From Petrolisthes cinctipes (Eukaryota > Arthropoda > Malacostraca > Decapoda > Porcellanidae), in NCBI GenBank assembly GCA_033782935.1, contig JAWQEG010000284.1, forward strand, positions 62,001 through 126,000: a stretch of DNA of 64,000 nucleotides. The letters run 5' to 3'. The position numbers were made by a program, and so were the translations under genes. Numbering within the stretch: position 1 is the stretch's first letter; the number at the start of each line of letters is the position of its first letter. Positions 1 through 11,657 of this stretch are shown piece after piece. Under the pieces are notes generated by a model. It worked only from the letters and a program-made list of their open reading frames with translations, did no database searches and was not told where the DNA came from.

Positions 1-2177
1 CAATCGGCCAAATATCGACTGGCGAGCCCAGGTAGCGATACTGGGAAAAAATGGGAATGACAGTCCCTCCAATGGTGAACACTGGCCGAGCTTGAAGAAG
101 GCGGCAGGTGAATATTCTGCTCTTATCTGGGAAGACAATAATGCCGCAGTGAGAGGAGGTCACAGAGAAGGAGTCAAGAAACCGCTGAAAATCCCTTGGT
201 GAAGTAGAATGAACACAGATATCATCAGCATAGCACATAATTGTAGTTCCAGGTATATCAGGGAGAAAAGTGAGCAGCCGATGCTTCAGAATATTAAATA
301 ACAATGGGCTGAGAACACCCCCTTGAGGCGTACCAAGATAAAAACTGCGGAAAGGACTGAGCGCACCACTGAAAAGCACACGGGAGGTCCTGTTACTCAG
401 GTAGCCCCGAATCCACCGTATTAGATTACCCTTTATCCCAAAGTCAACCAGTTGATCCAAAATGACGTCTCTATTAGCAACATCGAAGGCACTTCGAAGG
501 TCAATGAAGGCCACCACACTGTCCCTGGAAAGGCGAGTGTACAGGTCGACTAGGCAGTGGTGTGTGCTCCGCTGGGGAAGGAAACCAAACAGCCACGGAG
601 AAAGGCGATCTTTCAGTCTGTACATGAGACGATTGAGTAAAATTCTCTCCATAACCTTACAAAAACAGGAAGTCAGGGAAATAGGCCTGAACTTCACAGT
701 GCCAGGCTTAGGGATGGGTATTATTGTGCTGCTCGTCCAGGCTCGTGGTACACAACCATCACGAAGACAAAGATTGTACAGTAGAAGTAGAGGGTTCCCA
801 GGAACTTGTTGAAGTAGGCGCAGCACAGCATAAGTAACACCATCATCACCAGGGGAAGAAGCTCTACCCCGAGAGAGAGCACGTCGCAACTCCTCCTCAG
901 TTATCTCCTCTGCATCATTGTCATCATCTTGCAACAGAGCAGACATTAGACGTAGCCGATGGAAAGCAGCACGGGAAGTGAGTGCATCTTGTATGTGGAT
1001 GGGTAGACTGGCTGAGGTAGATTGTTCTGACCAGGCATCGACAAGTTATTGGGCATAGTCGGCAGGAGTGTGATGACGAGCAGTGGCCGGTGTCTTTTTA
1101 ACAACCCGACGAATGAGGTGCCACATAGAAGCCACACTTGTTTGCTGGTTGATGCTGTCCTTGAACTGCTGCCAAGACTCAGTGTGAGCACACCCCTGCA
1201 GGGAAACTAAAGCGTCCCTAGACATCTGGTAACGATGGAGCAGGTCAGGGGTTGGGTTGGCTTGAAACAATAGGCCATCACGTTCAGCCTCCTCCTTTGC
1301 CTCCTGTATACGTGCATCCAGCGTCCAGGAGTGGGCAGTATGGTGATGCTGGAGGTGTGGCCGGGAGACGTATAGCCTATAAAAGTCATGAGTAGCAGAT
1401 ACAAGATCAGAGTACAACTGTTCAGCTGATGATATGTCAAATGTAGGGAATACATGGGCCATAAATAAGATGTAAGTCGGGCAATATTTAGGGGGAACAG
1501 CAATACGCAAACGAGTGGCTGAAGCACTCGACCCAGCAGTTAGAGTATAATGAAACCGAAGAGCAATGTGATCAGAGAATAAGTCTGGCACAGAAAAGCA
1601 CTGGACCTGAGATGCTATCAGGCCAGACGAGAGGATGTAATCCAGAGTACCTCCCCGGCAATGAGTGGCACCGCCAGTGCCCCAGCGTGTCAGATGATGC
1701 TTGCGGATGTATGAAAGGAGACGAACAGAGTTACGATTAATAGAGCCAGAACCGTCACCCAAATCAGAATACCGAGCATTAAAATCTCCCATATAAACCG
1801 TACCACGCACTGTTGGAGAAGGAAGAGCCTCAAGAGTGAGTCTAGCTGGGGCAGAATAGACATTTCATAGTTGTAGTACTCCATTCCCAGGTAGAACCTC
1901 AAATAGCTGAAAGGTCATGTCAGGATCAGTGGAGGTACGGAGAAGGCGATGTGGCAAGGAGCTATGTATGTAAGTCAGGAGACCATTCCTTACCAGATGA
2001 ACATATGGCACATAACCTGAGAGAGGAGGAGCTTGCCCAGCAGCGAGCGGCCGTCCTGGAAATGCTTCCTGGAGAAAAATAACACTGGGATGATGACGAA
2101 AAACATAGGCCTTGAGTTGAGTGAGCTTAGCATAACTGGTGATACCACATACATTCCAGGAGATGACATCCAGCCGG
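1..2177 (-). pseudogene. F1 copy a ORF2, endonuclease and reverse transcriptase (partial)
   Basis: The frame opens with an APE-type endonuclease: WNVCG near 2160, an FLQEAF segment near 2080, MGDFNAR near 1780 and SDH near 1580. The reverse transcriptase follows and leaves the window. The RT tract on the minus strand includes a GVLSPLLFN motif near 300 and a YADD motif near 230. At 1866-1864 a Cys codon seen in copy b is a TGA stop. At 1046-1048 a Gln codon is a TAA stop. No ATG is evident at the ORF2 boundary; the frame overlaps the end of ORF1, so expression by reinitiation or frameshift is possible. RNase H, if present, lies beyond base 1. Confidence 0.85.
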
Positions 2178-2183
2178 CAATCA

Positions 2184-3674
2184 CTAGCGAACTCTGTATT
2201 TGGAGGTAGAAGTCCGGTGAGTGGGGGCAGATGAGCGAACTGGAGAAGAAGATGGACCAGGAGAAGGGACTGACTCGAAAAGCTTTTCAAGGCGAGATGC
2301 AACAGTATCCATCTTTTCGGTAAGGGTAGTGACAGTTGAGATGATGGCCTGCTGAGCCTCGACCAAGGTGGAGAGTTTGGAGTCATTGGCAGCCTGAGTG
2401 GCAACTAGCCCATCAATCCTGGCTTCAAGGGCAGAAAAGCGGTTTTCGAGAGCCGTACATCGTGCCATGAGGGTAGCAACAGACTTGCGGAGGGCTAGGT
2501 CTGGAAGTGAGGCAGGGCTGGTAGGAGGAGCAGATTGGGGAGGTGGTGGTGGCGGTGGTTGAGGCAGAGCAATAGTAGTGACACGAGCCTGGACCTGACG
2601 TTGAGTACATCCATGCCACACGTTAACCCCTGGCTGAAGGCATCGTGGACACTTCCATCGAGACGTATCCTCAGAAGGTGAAGGCTCAGAGGTGGAGGCA
2701 GCAGGACGTGATGGTTCGCCCCTGACAGGACACGTCTTGGAATCATGGTCGGCAGCACACCATGCACTCTTCGGCCTGGCAGAACAGTACCAGGAGATAT
2801 GCCCCACACCCCAGCACCTGTAGCACCAAGGCTGGTCATTATGAAGTTTCCTCACCTCACACGGTGGAAGACAAGGGAGGAAATCAAAGGAAATCTCATT
2901 TGGAGGTGGATCAGGTTGACTCCAGACAACAACAATACGGCTAATGGGGGAACCATCTTGGAAAAAACAACGGGCAAAGTAAACACCAGGGTATCCCTTA
3001 GCAAGTTTTGGGTCAACATCAATAGGAAAATGGGTAAGGATGTAGCTGGGGAACTTACGAGGCCTCTCGGGTGAGTCTTCAAGGATGAGAGGCAGAGACA
3101 AAAATCCACCAGCCTTCACTCTATCAATGATATCCTGACACTTCCTAGAGATGTAGACAAACCGGGAGGTGACAGCAGCCATCTTCACTTCAGCCAGTTC
3201 ACGCTGCAGCTGGAAGGCCCTGTTGACATCAGACAATCAACGCAACTTTGTGTCCGTAGATGGGTTCCCAGAGAAGGAGAGCTTGACATAGGCATTTCAT
3301 GGGGCAAAAGCAGGAAGGTTGGACGAGGGCAAGGAGTTGGTATACAAGGAAGAAAGACCACGTTGAGGCAGAGAAGGTACGTCATGCACAGCTGAAGCAC
3401 CCTTGGCAGTCTTGGCAGCCGGAGGCAAACAGTCCACACCATCGGAATCCTGCAAGGAGTCGGACGAGGCATCAACGGGTCACTTGATAGAGGTTGAGGA
3501 GGTGGAAGGCTGCAACCTGAGCTGCGGAGTGACCGAGGAGAGGGGGGGAGGGTTGCGAGAAGGCAGCTCAGGCCAGTGATCCTCGATAGGAGACTCATCC
3601 TCCTCCGACATGGCCAAGTCGGCCTCCAGGCAGGAAGCCACATCCGAATCCACGCTCTCCATCAGGCCAGGCAA
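2184..3674 (-). pseudogene. F1 copy a ORF1, gag-like CCHC nucleic-acid-binding protein
   Basis: One reading frame runs from an ATG at 3674 to a TAG at 2184 (497 codons), broken by three in-frame stops, all TGA, at 3482-3480, 3299-3297 and 3239-3237. The N-terminal part is acidic and Ser/Pro rich. The conserved core includes a CCHC zinc knuckle (CYRCWGVGHISWYC) at about 2780-2820, then further Cys/His clusters. A Pro-rich stretch and a predicted coiled-coil region follow near the C-terminus. ORF1 proteins of this type coat the element RNA. TGA is what CGA codons become after CpG decay, so the stops may be secondary. ORF2 follows in the +1 frame with almost no gap. Confidence 0.85.
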
Positions 3675-3923
3675 GGCCTAGATGGGAAGCGAACAACTGA
3701 ACACACACGAACATACACACACAGAACCACAATAAAACAAATAAACCACAAACAACAATACCACAAACAGTAAAACCACAAAAAAAAAGAGATAGAAAAT
3801 ATAAACAACCCCTATAACACCACAGACACAACAACAGACAAACAAGAACGTTGAAACAAGACAAACAACAACACAAACAACAACACAGGCAGAGCGCCAG
3901 GAACATGTCTTCACTCCAGGAAG

Positions 3924-3941
3924 TTTTTTTTTTTTTTTTTT
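3924..3941 (-). other. Poly(A) tail of F1 copy b
   Basis: Eighteen T residues on the plus strand mark the 3' end of the minus-strand F1 copy b. The tail joins directly to the 5' end of copy a. Confidence 0.85.
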
Positions 3942-4185
3942 ATTGCGCCATAGCGTCAGTCAATAGGCAGGCAACAGTACACAAGGGTAGGTTGGACTCA
4001 CGAGAACCCAATGACCACACACACACACAAGCACACACACATACGCACACACACACACATCACGAAAACATAACAGAATGAAGCACAAGCATACAAACAA
4101 ATATTTACATCATGACCTACTTAAATCCACCAAAACGAGGGTGGCGCACCAGAAGTTCCTCCAGAACCTGATGGTTCAGCAGGTG

Positions 4186-5115
4186 TCAACAAACCACATC
4201 AAGTGGCAGGCCCTGGGGCAGCAAGTGTCGGACAGTGGGGCAGGCTAGGCAATAGTGCTCTATAGTGTTAGCCCGAGGCGCTCGACACAAGCGACACTCA
4301 GTGAAGGGAGGCTCACACTGCATCCCGGCAACCTGCCACGGTGGCCGGTAGCCAAGCCTCAAACGAGCAGAGACTACATTGTGCCTCCGAACCATGAGGC
4401 CTCGACGACGGTAGGAATATTTGTGATGGCAGACAGACTCGTAATGGGTGATGGAGATGCTGAAGGGCGCCTCTGCATCCCTGCGTCGCCGTACAGGGAG
4501 GAGAGCGGCGGAGCGGACTTTAGAAAGGTAACATGTCAGGGAGAGAGGACGTCCAGCACCACGAGGAGGCAGATGGCAGGCTTACTTTGCGAGTCTGTCA
4601 ACTGTACCATTGTGACGTAAACCTACATGGGATGGCACCCATAAAAATTTGAGTCAAGTTACGATGACGCAATAAAGACAAAAACGATAAAATCTGCTGA
4701 ATAACAGTAGAGTGTGTGGGCTGAACACTAGAGAGGGAATGAAGGGCAGGTTTGGAGTCACAAAAAATGGCAGCATTCACTCCACGTTTACAAACAACAC
4801 TAACAGCATCCAGAATGGCATACAGTTCACACAATGTTGAGCTAGAGTGGTTACAGAGACGACGGCCAACCCAGCCCCCTGGAGGTGACTCCAGGTCAGG
4901 CGAGAAAACAGCACAACCTGCTGCACCATCCACCTGCAATGAGCCATCAGTGTAGAGGCAGTATGGATCTGTGATGGAGGAAGTCACTGTTTCTATGTGT
5001 TCCAGAGCCAACTGCCGCTGTAGAGAAGGCAGCTCTGACTTGGAAGTAGGTGTAAAGCTCACATCAGGTGTTGGTAGCATCCATGGAGGGGGCCTTGGGG
5101 GGACGTCTGCAACCA
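4186..5115 (-). pseudogene. F1 copy b ORF2 C-terminus: RNase H and terminal zinc motif
   Basis: A ribonuclease H domain starts near 4970 with YTDGSLQVDGAAGCAV, continues with an ELYAI segment and a CDSKPALHSL motif near 4760, and ends with a His-Val-Gly segment near 4640. A one-base frameshift near 4655 in a T/A-rich run separates that last motif from the rest. A C-terminal Cys/His cluster (CRLCRAPRANTIEHYCLAC) follows near 4260-4310, the CCHC-like motif that ends many RNase H-bearing LINE proteins. RNase H removes RNA from the hybrid during target-primed synthesis. The stop is at 4186. Confidence 0.85.
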
Positions 5116-7701
5116 TTATACTATATTAAGACCACGGAATACAGAGGAAACAGACCTTATAAGAGTACGTCCAGCAGACAGTATGGGAGGGACCGGGTAG
5201 TTTGGTCTAAGAGAAGTCCTGACTAACTGAGAGTAATGGGGTGAAAGATGTGTGAAATGGAGGCACTTGACAGTGAAGCAATTAACATTACAATAAATTC
5301 TCTCGATTAATGGGGGAAGACGCAACTCACGCTGCATGTTCACTATCCTGGTCGACATTGGACAGCCGAGAATTATTCTCATTGCTCTATTCTGAAATTT
5401 TTCTAAAGTTTCCAGAGTAGCCCTAGGAAGTTGAATCAAAGCAGCGGAAAGGTAATCAACAACTGAACGGATAAAAGCAATGTAGATGGTCCTGGCTACT
5501 GGGATGGAGATGCCCGAGGAGTTTTAGATAGCCATTGAAGTGGTGTAAGTCGGCGCTGGAGACGACCCAATAAATCCTGGACAATGGGATGGTCTTGAGG
5601 TCTGGCAGGGACAATCGGCCATATATTGACTGGCGCACCCAGGTAGCAGTACTGGGAACACATGGGAATGACAGGCCCTCCAATGGTGAACACTGGCTGA
5701 GCTAGAGGAAGGCGGCAGGTGAATATTCTGCTCTTATCTGCGGAGACAATAATGCCACAGTGAGAGGAGGCCACAGAGAAGGAGTCAAGAAACCGCTGGA
5801 GATCCCTTGGTGAGGTAGAATGAACACAGATATCATCAGCATAGCACGTAATTGTAGTTCCAGGAATATCAGGGAGAGAACTGAGCAACCGATGCATCAG
5901 AATATTAAATAACAATGGGCTGAGAACACCACCTTGAGGCGTACCAAGATGAAAACTGCGCAAAGGACTGAGTGCACCACTGAAAAACACACGGGAGGTC
6001 CTGTTACTCAGGTAGCCCCGAATCCACCGCAGTAGATTACCCTTTATCCAAAAGTCAACAAGTTGATCCAAAATGACGTCTCTATTAGCAACATCGAAGG
6101 CACTTCGAAGGTCCAAACAGCCATGGAGAAAGGCGATCCTGCAGTCTGTACATGAGACGATTGAGTAAGATTCTCTCCATAACCTTACAGAAACAGGAAG
6201 TAAAGGAAATAGGCCTGAACTTCGCAGTGCCAGGCTTAGGGATGGGTATTATTGTGCTGTTGGTCCAGGCTCGTGGTACACAACCGTCACGAAGACAAAG
6301 ATTGTACAGTCGAAGTAGAGGGTTCCCAGGAACTTGTTGAAGTAGGCGCAGCACAGCATAAGTAATACCATCATCACCAGGGGAAGAAGCTCTACCCCGA
6401 GAGAGAGCACGACGCAACTCCTCCTCAGTTATCTCCTCTGCATCATTGTCATCATCTTGTAACAGAGCAGACATTAGACGTAGCCAATGGACAGCAGCAC
6501 GGGAAACAAGTGCATCTTGTATGTGGATGGGTAGACTGGCTGGGGTAGATTGTTCTGACCAGGCATCGACAAGTTGTTTGGCATAGTCGGCAGGAGTGTG
6601 ATGACGAGCAGTGGCCGGTGTCTTTTTAACAACCCGACGGATGAGGTGCCACATAGAAGCCACACTTGTTTGCTGGTTGATGCTGTCCGTGAACCGCTGC
6701 CAAGACTCAGTGTGAGCACAATCCTGCAGGGCAACTAAAGCATCTCTAGACATCTGGTAACGATGGAGTAGGTCAAGGGTTGGGTTGGCTTGAATCAATA
6801 GGCCATCACGTTCAGCCTCCTCCTTTGCCTCCTGTATACGTGCATCCAGCGTCCAGGAGTGGGCAGTATGGCGATGCTGGAGGTGTGGCCGGGAGACGTA
6901 TAGCCTATAAAAGTCATGAGTAGCAGATACAAGATCAGAGTACAACTGTTCAGCTGATGATATGTCAAATGTAGGAAATACATGGGCCATAAATAAGATG
7001 TAAGTCGGGCAATATTTAGGGGGCACAGCAATACGCAAACGAGTGGCTGAAGCACCTGCCCCAGCAATTAGAGAATAATGAAACCGAAGAGCAATGTGGT
7101 CAGAGAATAAGTCTGGCACGGAGGAGCACAGGACCTGAGATGCTATCAGGCCAGACGAGAGGATGTAATCCAGAGTACCTCCCCGGCAATGAGTGGCACC
7201 ACCAGTGTCCCAGTGTGTCAGATGATGCTTGCGGATGTATGAAAGGAGACGAACACCATTACGATTAATAGAGCCAGTACCATCACCCAAATCAGAATGC
7301 CGAGCATTAAAATCTCCCATATACACCATACCACGCACTGTTGGAGAAGGAAGAGCCTCAAGAGTGAGTCTAGCTGGTGCAGAATAGACATTACATAGTT
7401 GGAGTACTCCATTCCCAGGTAGAACCTCAAATAGCTGAAAGGTCATGTCAGGATCAGTGGAGGTACGGAGAAGACGATGTGGCAAGGAGCTATGTATGTA
7501 AGTCAGGAGACCATTCCTTACCAGATGAACATATGGCACATAACCTGAGAGGGAAGGAGCTTGCCCAGCAGCGAGCGGCCGTCCAGGAAATGCTTCCTGG
7601 AGAAAAATAACACTGGGATGATGACGAAAAACATAGGCCTTGAGTTGAGTGAGCTTAGCATAACTGGTGATACCACATACATTCCAGGAGATGACATCCA
7701 T
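5116..7701 (-). pseudogene. F1 copy b ORF2: endonuclease and reverse transcriptase
   Basis: From 7701 the frame encodes an APE-like endonuclease that nicks target DNA, with WNVCG, FLQEAF, GDFNARHSDLGD and SDHIAL motifs over the first 230 residues or so. A linker and the reverse transcriptase follow. The RT has PIPKPGTAKFRPIS near 6190, then DLRSAFDVANRDV, GTPQGGVLSPLLFNIL and CYADD (5843-5832), all with catalytic Asp residues kept. Copy a shows an 82-bp deletion here near 6113, inside the RT between the finger motifs and motif A, which shifts the frame. Further frameshifts occur near 5515 and 5120. The protein is not translatable as one chain. Confidence 0.9.
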
Positions 7702-7706
7702 CCGGC

Positions 7707-8454
7707 GAAGGTTGGGGTGAGACTGCCGAAGTGATCTGATGGGTCCAGCTGTTCGTCAACTACCCTGGCTACGCCGACACGTCAATAATATACCCCCTAC
7801 AACGTCAACTCACAACATATAAGATGCCAGACCATATTCAAAGATGCTGTGAGTGACGGTGTAGCTGCTCTCTCCTGATAGTGACGTGCATAAATAAGGT
7901 GTCGTCATCTAGTGGGGCAGAAGAGAAGCTACGGTACCAACATCACAACGAAGCTCCACTGTCTCATCTAGTGCGACACCAAATAATCTCGGGGCCTCGC
8001 AAGAGTCACAGGCTACTGACAGCCTACAGTCCCGAGGTTAAGGTATAGAAAAAAATATATATATGTTTGTAGAATTATTCCCATAGAACTATTCCCTCAT
8101 TCATTACATATGACTAAATATGAATCATGAGCTTTATACCTTAGTATATATATGAAATAGAAACACCTACTCTTCATTGAATTATAATAAAAATAAAGGT
8201 AAATCACGGCATCAGGTAATTAACAATATAATAATCATGACAATACTAAGATTCCCTCAATGCATGGTCAAGCCTCCCTCAGTGTCAATCACTTCACCTA
8301 ATCTCTTATGTAGGGATTCCACAATTCCTTCATCACCGTGCGCCGTCTCTTGATCTGAATCCGAAAATCAATCTGGTGTTTCGTTGTCCGAGCCTGAAGT
8401 GGTTCAGAAGGTGGGTGCACTGTGGCTGGTTGTGGGACAGAACATTAGTTCGGC
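7707..8454. other. Unassigned spacer, possibly the remnant 3' end of gypsy element A
   Basis: No coding sequence is evident. The stretch lies between the truncated 5' end of F1 copy b and the end of recognisable env of gypsy A. Part of it could be the env tail and 3' LTR of element A: a short minus-strand open stretch near 8440-8290 encodes a basic peptide. No second copy of this sequence exists in the window to prove an LTR. It includes an AT-rich patch at 8050-8240. Confidence 0.4.
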
Positions 8455-9059
8455 ACTGTAAAATTGGAAGTGGAGAGTGTGGAATCAGGGATAATGAATG
8501 AAAGTTCACATTTTAATTTTTCAGCTAACCTGAAAGTAAACAAATAAGCAGGGCATACATACAAATGTAAGTATGATGTGTGACAGTCACCCAGTGAATA
8601 TTTGTCTAAGGTGTCAGTTACTGTAATGTGTAGTCCTCTGATGCAACAATATATTGAGGTGATTTATCAAGCACCAACAGTGTATGATTTACTTTAATAG
8701 GAAATGGACGTAGTTCCCAAATGTTAAAAGTTGTCTGGGATTTAAAAGGATTACTAATTAATATATGTGATTCAATAAGGATAGACCCGATGATTGGATA
8801 ATAATATTTCAACGTTTGATATAGTAAAAATGGGAGTTAGCTTGTACTTATTGATTGTTATTTCCACTGCTGATTGCAATTGTTGTAGAGGTAACAACTT
8901 AGTATTCACTCTACCCAATCCTACATCTACCAAGTCACTAATTATTACTTCATTTATTTCAGTTAGTTCCTGTACAGCTTTTTCGATGGCTGCTATGTAC
9001 TCAGTAATTAATTGGATTTGTTCGATTTCTGGCACTATTCCAACTAATTTATTTACCAC
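8455..9059 (-). pseudogene. env-like fragment of gypsy A (F-protein type)
   Basis: The fragment matches, by eye and strand, the env-like gene of element E at 62975-64000. It starts with a helical segment rich in Glu and Ile (IEKAVQELTEINEVI) and continues with LLPLQQLQSAVE. Such segments resemble the post-fusion-peptide helices and following conserved block of baculovirus F-like Env proteins carried by arthropod gypsy elements. A one-base insertion near 8806, relative to element E, breaks the frame. Homology to E stops at about 8455, so the membrane anchor is missing, and the N-terminal half is also absent because pol ends only 275 bases upstream. The gene is not functional. Confidence 0.7.
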
Positions 9060-9333
9060 TGATTAGTTGTTTCTATTATTTCATGGATTTTTAGGTTTAG
9101 GTTTTGACGTGCCGGGTAGGTTTGAATGACAATCCTTTTCTGTTTCCCCAGTGCGATTGTTACTTCACCTAGCTTTTTACCTAAAGCAGTAAAGCATAGC
9201 TGTGCCAAACAATTGTTTACTCAGATGTCCCATGAAGTTGAAAAGTCCTTGACTCTGTCGACGAGCATGGCATGTTTCATCCCGTTAATTATTTTTACCA
9301 ATCTATTTACTCTGTTTGTCTGTAACTGTAGAG

Positions 9334-10425
9334 TCATTTTGATAGGTCTAGAAGTATTGTGCTATGTGTGTTATTTAAGTGAATCTTTTTACACTTATCT
9401 ACATGCACTATTTCTTCCTTCCCTGTGTTTATGTCTTTAACTTTTATTTTATTACCATGGGCTATTTCTGTTATCTCATATGGACCTAAGAACTTTGGAG
9501 TTAGTTTAGACAATCTATCTGGGGCTTTTATCATGACTGTATCCCCTATAGCAACATTTATTGTTACAGCTTGAGCATGTTGTTTAAGCATAATTTCATG
9601 CCTACTAGCCTCTGAGTGTATTCTGACTTCCTTATGAATGCTATTAAACACCTGCAGTTGTCTAATTGAGTAGACATCCATATGATATACTGGAGAAGAT
9701 TTACCAGTAAATATGTCATAAGGAAGTCTTTTATCGGTTCCATATATGATATAATGTGGGGATTTACACAACATAATATTTATGAATTGATGGACCCATT
9801 GATGGAGGCTGCTGCAAAAGATATCCAGTCTTCCCATGAACTTTGCATAGGATAAGCTATATGTCGCAAAACTTGAAGATTTCTAGTATCCTACGATTTG
9901 CTCTTTCAGTAAGATCATTACTGGCTGGATGATATGCTGTTATGAAAGTCTGTTTAATATTATATTAGTCACATATGTTACGTAACAAACTATTGGAAAA
10001 TTCTCTACCATTGTCTGTAAATATCACTTTATGTGTAGTGAATGGGCAAAGTAAGTTAATTACGAGCTTGTGTGCAACCTCTTCTGCTGTCTTTGTCTGC
10101 AAAGGAGTAATGACCACATAACGTGAGAAATTATCTACGCACACAAGACCATACTTTGAGCCTTGATGACTCATTGGTAAACTTAATATATCTATGCAAC
10201 TACATCCCATGGTTGTTCAAGCATAGGGTAATTTAAAATAGGGGCAGGACCCATGGTATTACCCTCATGAGCATGACATGACTCACAATTTTTCATATGT
10301 ATCTCCACGTCAGAGCGGAGAGTGAGCCAGTAATATTTATGTCTAGTTTCTGCTATACAACGATCCCTCCCCGGATGTCCGGCTTGTGGATAATCATGCA
10401 TTAATGTTAGTACAGTCTCAGTGTT
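9334..10425 (-). pseudogene. Integrase of gypsy A
   Basis: An HHCC zinc finger opens the protein (HDYPQAGHPGRDRC, then CESCH) at about 10400-10280. The catalytic core follows with DILSLPMSHQG near 10190, FTDNGREFSN near 10010 and a YHPASND/ERANR segment near 9920. The D, D and E catalytic positions are therefore visible. The C-terminal part (9837-9334) has the GPY/F-type module around KLTPKFLGPYEI. A TAA stop interrupts the core at 9965-9967 and a frameshift occurs near 9850. Integrase joins the DNA copy to the chromosome. Its start is fused to an RNase H fragment by an internal deletion. Confidence 0.85.
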
Positions 10426-11553
10426 ATGCTGCATTAGCACTGCGCCTAGACCATCTGCACTTGCATCAGTACAGAGTGTGAAAGGGAGATTGTATTTTGG
10501 ATAACTGAGAATCGGAGCAGTTGTGAGCTTAAGTTTTAACTGATCAAAACTCTCTTGTTCTGTTTGTGACCACTTAAATTTCTATTTGTTTCTTTAGGAG
10601 TCTTGTTAGTGGACTGGCAATTTTAGCAAAATTCTTTATGAATGACCGATAATATGAACATAATCCAAGGAAACTCCTTATTTGTTTTACTGTGTAGGCT
10701 GAGGAAATTCCTTTACTGCTTTGATCTTTGAATCCAAAGTATGAATTCCTTTGCTGTTAACTTTATGACCCAAAAATTCTATTTCAGCTTTAAAGAATGT
10801 ACATTTTGACAGTTTTACTTTTAATCAAACATCCTGCAGTCGTTGTAAGAATCTTTCTAATTTTTGCAGGTGTGTAGTTACATCAGGGCTGACAATAATT
10901 AAGTCATCTAAGTAAGCAACAACATCCTGAGTCATGTCACTGAATATAGTATTTATCATCCTTTGGAAAGTTACAGGGGCATTAGGTAATCTAAATTGCA
11001 TTCTTACAAATTGCCAATTACCATTAGGTGTGGTGAAAGTAGTAATAGGTTTGGATTGGTCATCTAATTCTACTTGTCAATAACCACTAATTAGGTCAAG
11101 ACTGCTAAAGACTCCGTTGTTCTCTCCAATATCCATGAGGATATTCTTAAGTACAGGTAATGGGTACCTATCTTTGGCAGTTTTCTCATTTATCTTCCTA
11201 AAATTAATAACAGGGAGAACGTCGCCTGTTTTCTTAGTCGCTAAGAATAAAGGGTTGTTATAAGGATTATTTGAGGGTTCATTGACACCTTCTGAAGACA
11301 TGTAATCCACCATTTTATCCATTAATTGTCTTTGACTATGAGGTAATCTGTAAGCTTTTACACATACCGGTGGACCTGAGTTTGTTAATGATATGTGGTG
11401 TTTAACTATTGTAGTTTTTCCCAACTGCTCACCAGCTAAGGCAATATCCGACCTATGATTCGCTAAATGTGTAAAAGATGTGTGCGATTGTACAGTTGAC
11501 AAAAAAGGAATTCCGACAACTCTTGATAGAACATTAAATATATTAATGTCCAT
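10426..11553 (-). pseudogene. Reverse transcriptase and RNase H stub of gypsy A
   Basis: The N-terminal part at 11553-11077 shows the LANHRSDIAL region, then YRLPHSQRQ, NPYNNPLFLATKK, INFRKINEKT, YPLPVLKNIL and FSSLDLISGY. That is the standard Ty3/gypsy RT fingers through motif A. A stop follows at 11077. Further motifs (FRLPNAP, then a YLDD-type motif near 10900) continue to about 10600. RNase H begins as CTDASADGLGAVLMQ at about 10465-10430 and then runs, in frame, straight into the integrase zinc finger. More than 100 residues of RNase H and tether are missing, so the polyprotein was fused by an in-frame deletion. Confidence 0.85.
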
Positions 11554-11657
11554 AGTTGTTTGTAGGCATCATAAGTATGTATTACAGAAGGATATGTATA
11601 TTTCCTTCTGTTATACATGCTTATAGTCCCTATAAATAGTTGTGGATATTACTATGG

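Larger units (their letters stand above)
1..3923 (-). mobile_element. Non-LTR retrotransposon, family F1, copy a (runs off left edge)
   Basis: This is a two-ORF non-LTR element read on the minus strand. Its 5' end lies at about 3923 and it continues past base 1. A 5' UTR rich in TTG and GT (3923-3675) precedes ORF1 (3674-2184) and then ORF2 (2177 to the edge). It is very similar to copy b at 3924-7706 over the shared part of ORF2. It keeps an 82-bp segment (503-584) that copy b has lost. The presence of RNase H in copy b places the family in the I/Nimb/LOA/R1-like assemblage; the exact clade needs a tree. Confidence 0.9.
3924..7706 (-). mobile_element. Non-LTR retrotransposon, family F1, copy b (5'-truncated)
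   Basis: This copy starts at about 7706, exactly where homology to copy a stops at the ORF1/ORF2 boundary. It therefore lacks ORF1 and is 5'-truncated, as is usual for incomplete reverse transcription. It ends in an 18-nt poly(A) tail (T run 3924-3941 on the plus strand). The next base begins copy a, so the two lie head to tail with no spacer. I could not identify a target-site duplication. The 3' UTR (4185-3942) holds a CA-rich stretch at about 4016-4062. Confidence 0.9.

Noticed and set aside
462..812. Plus-strand open frame of 116 codons
   Set aside because: It is antisense to the F1 reverse transcriptase, which has recognisable motifs.
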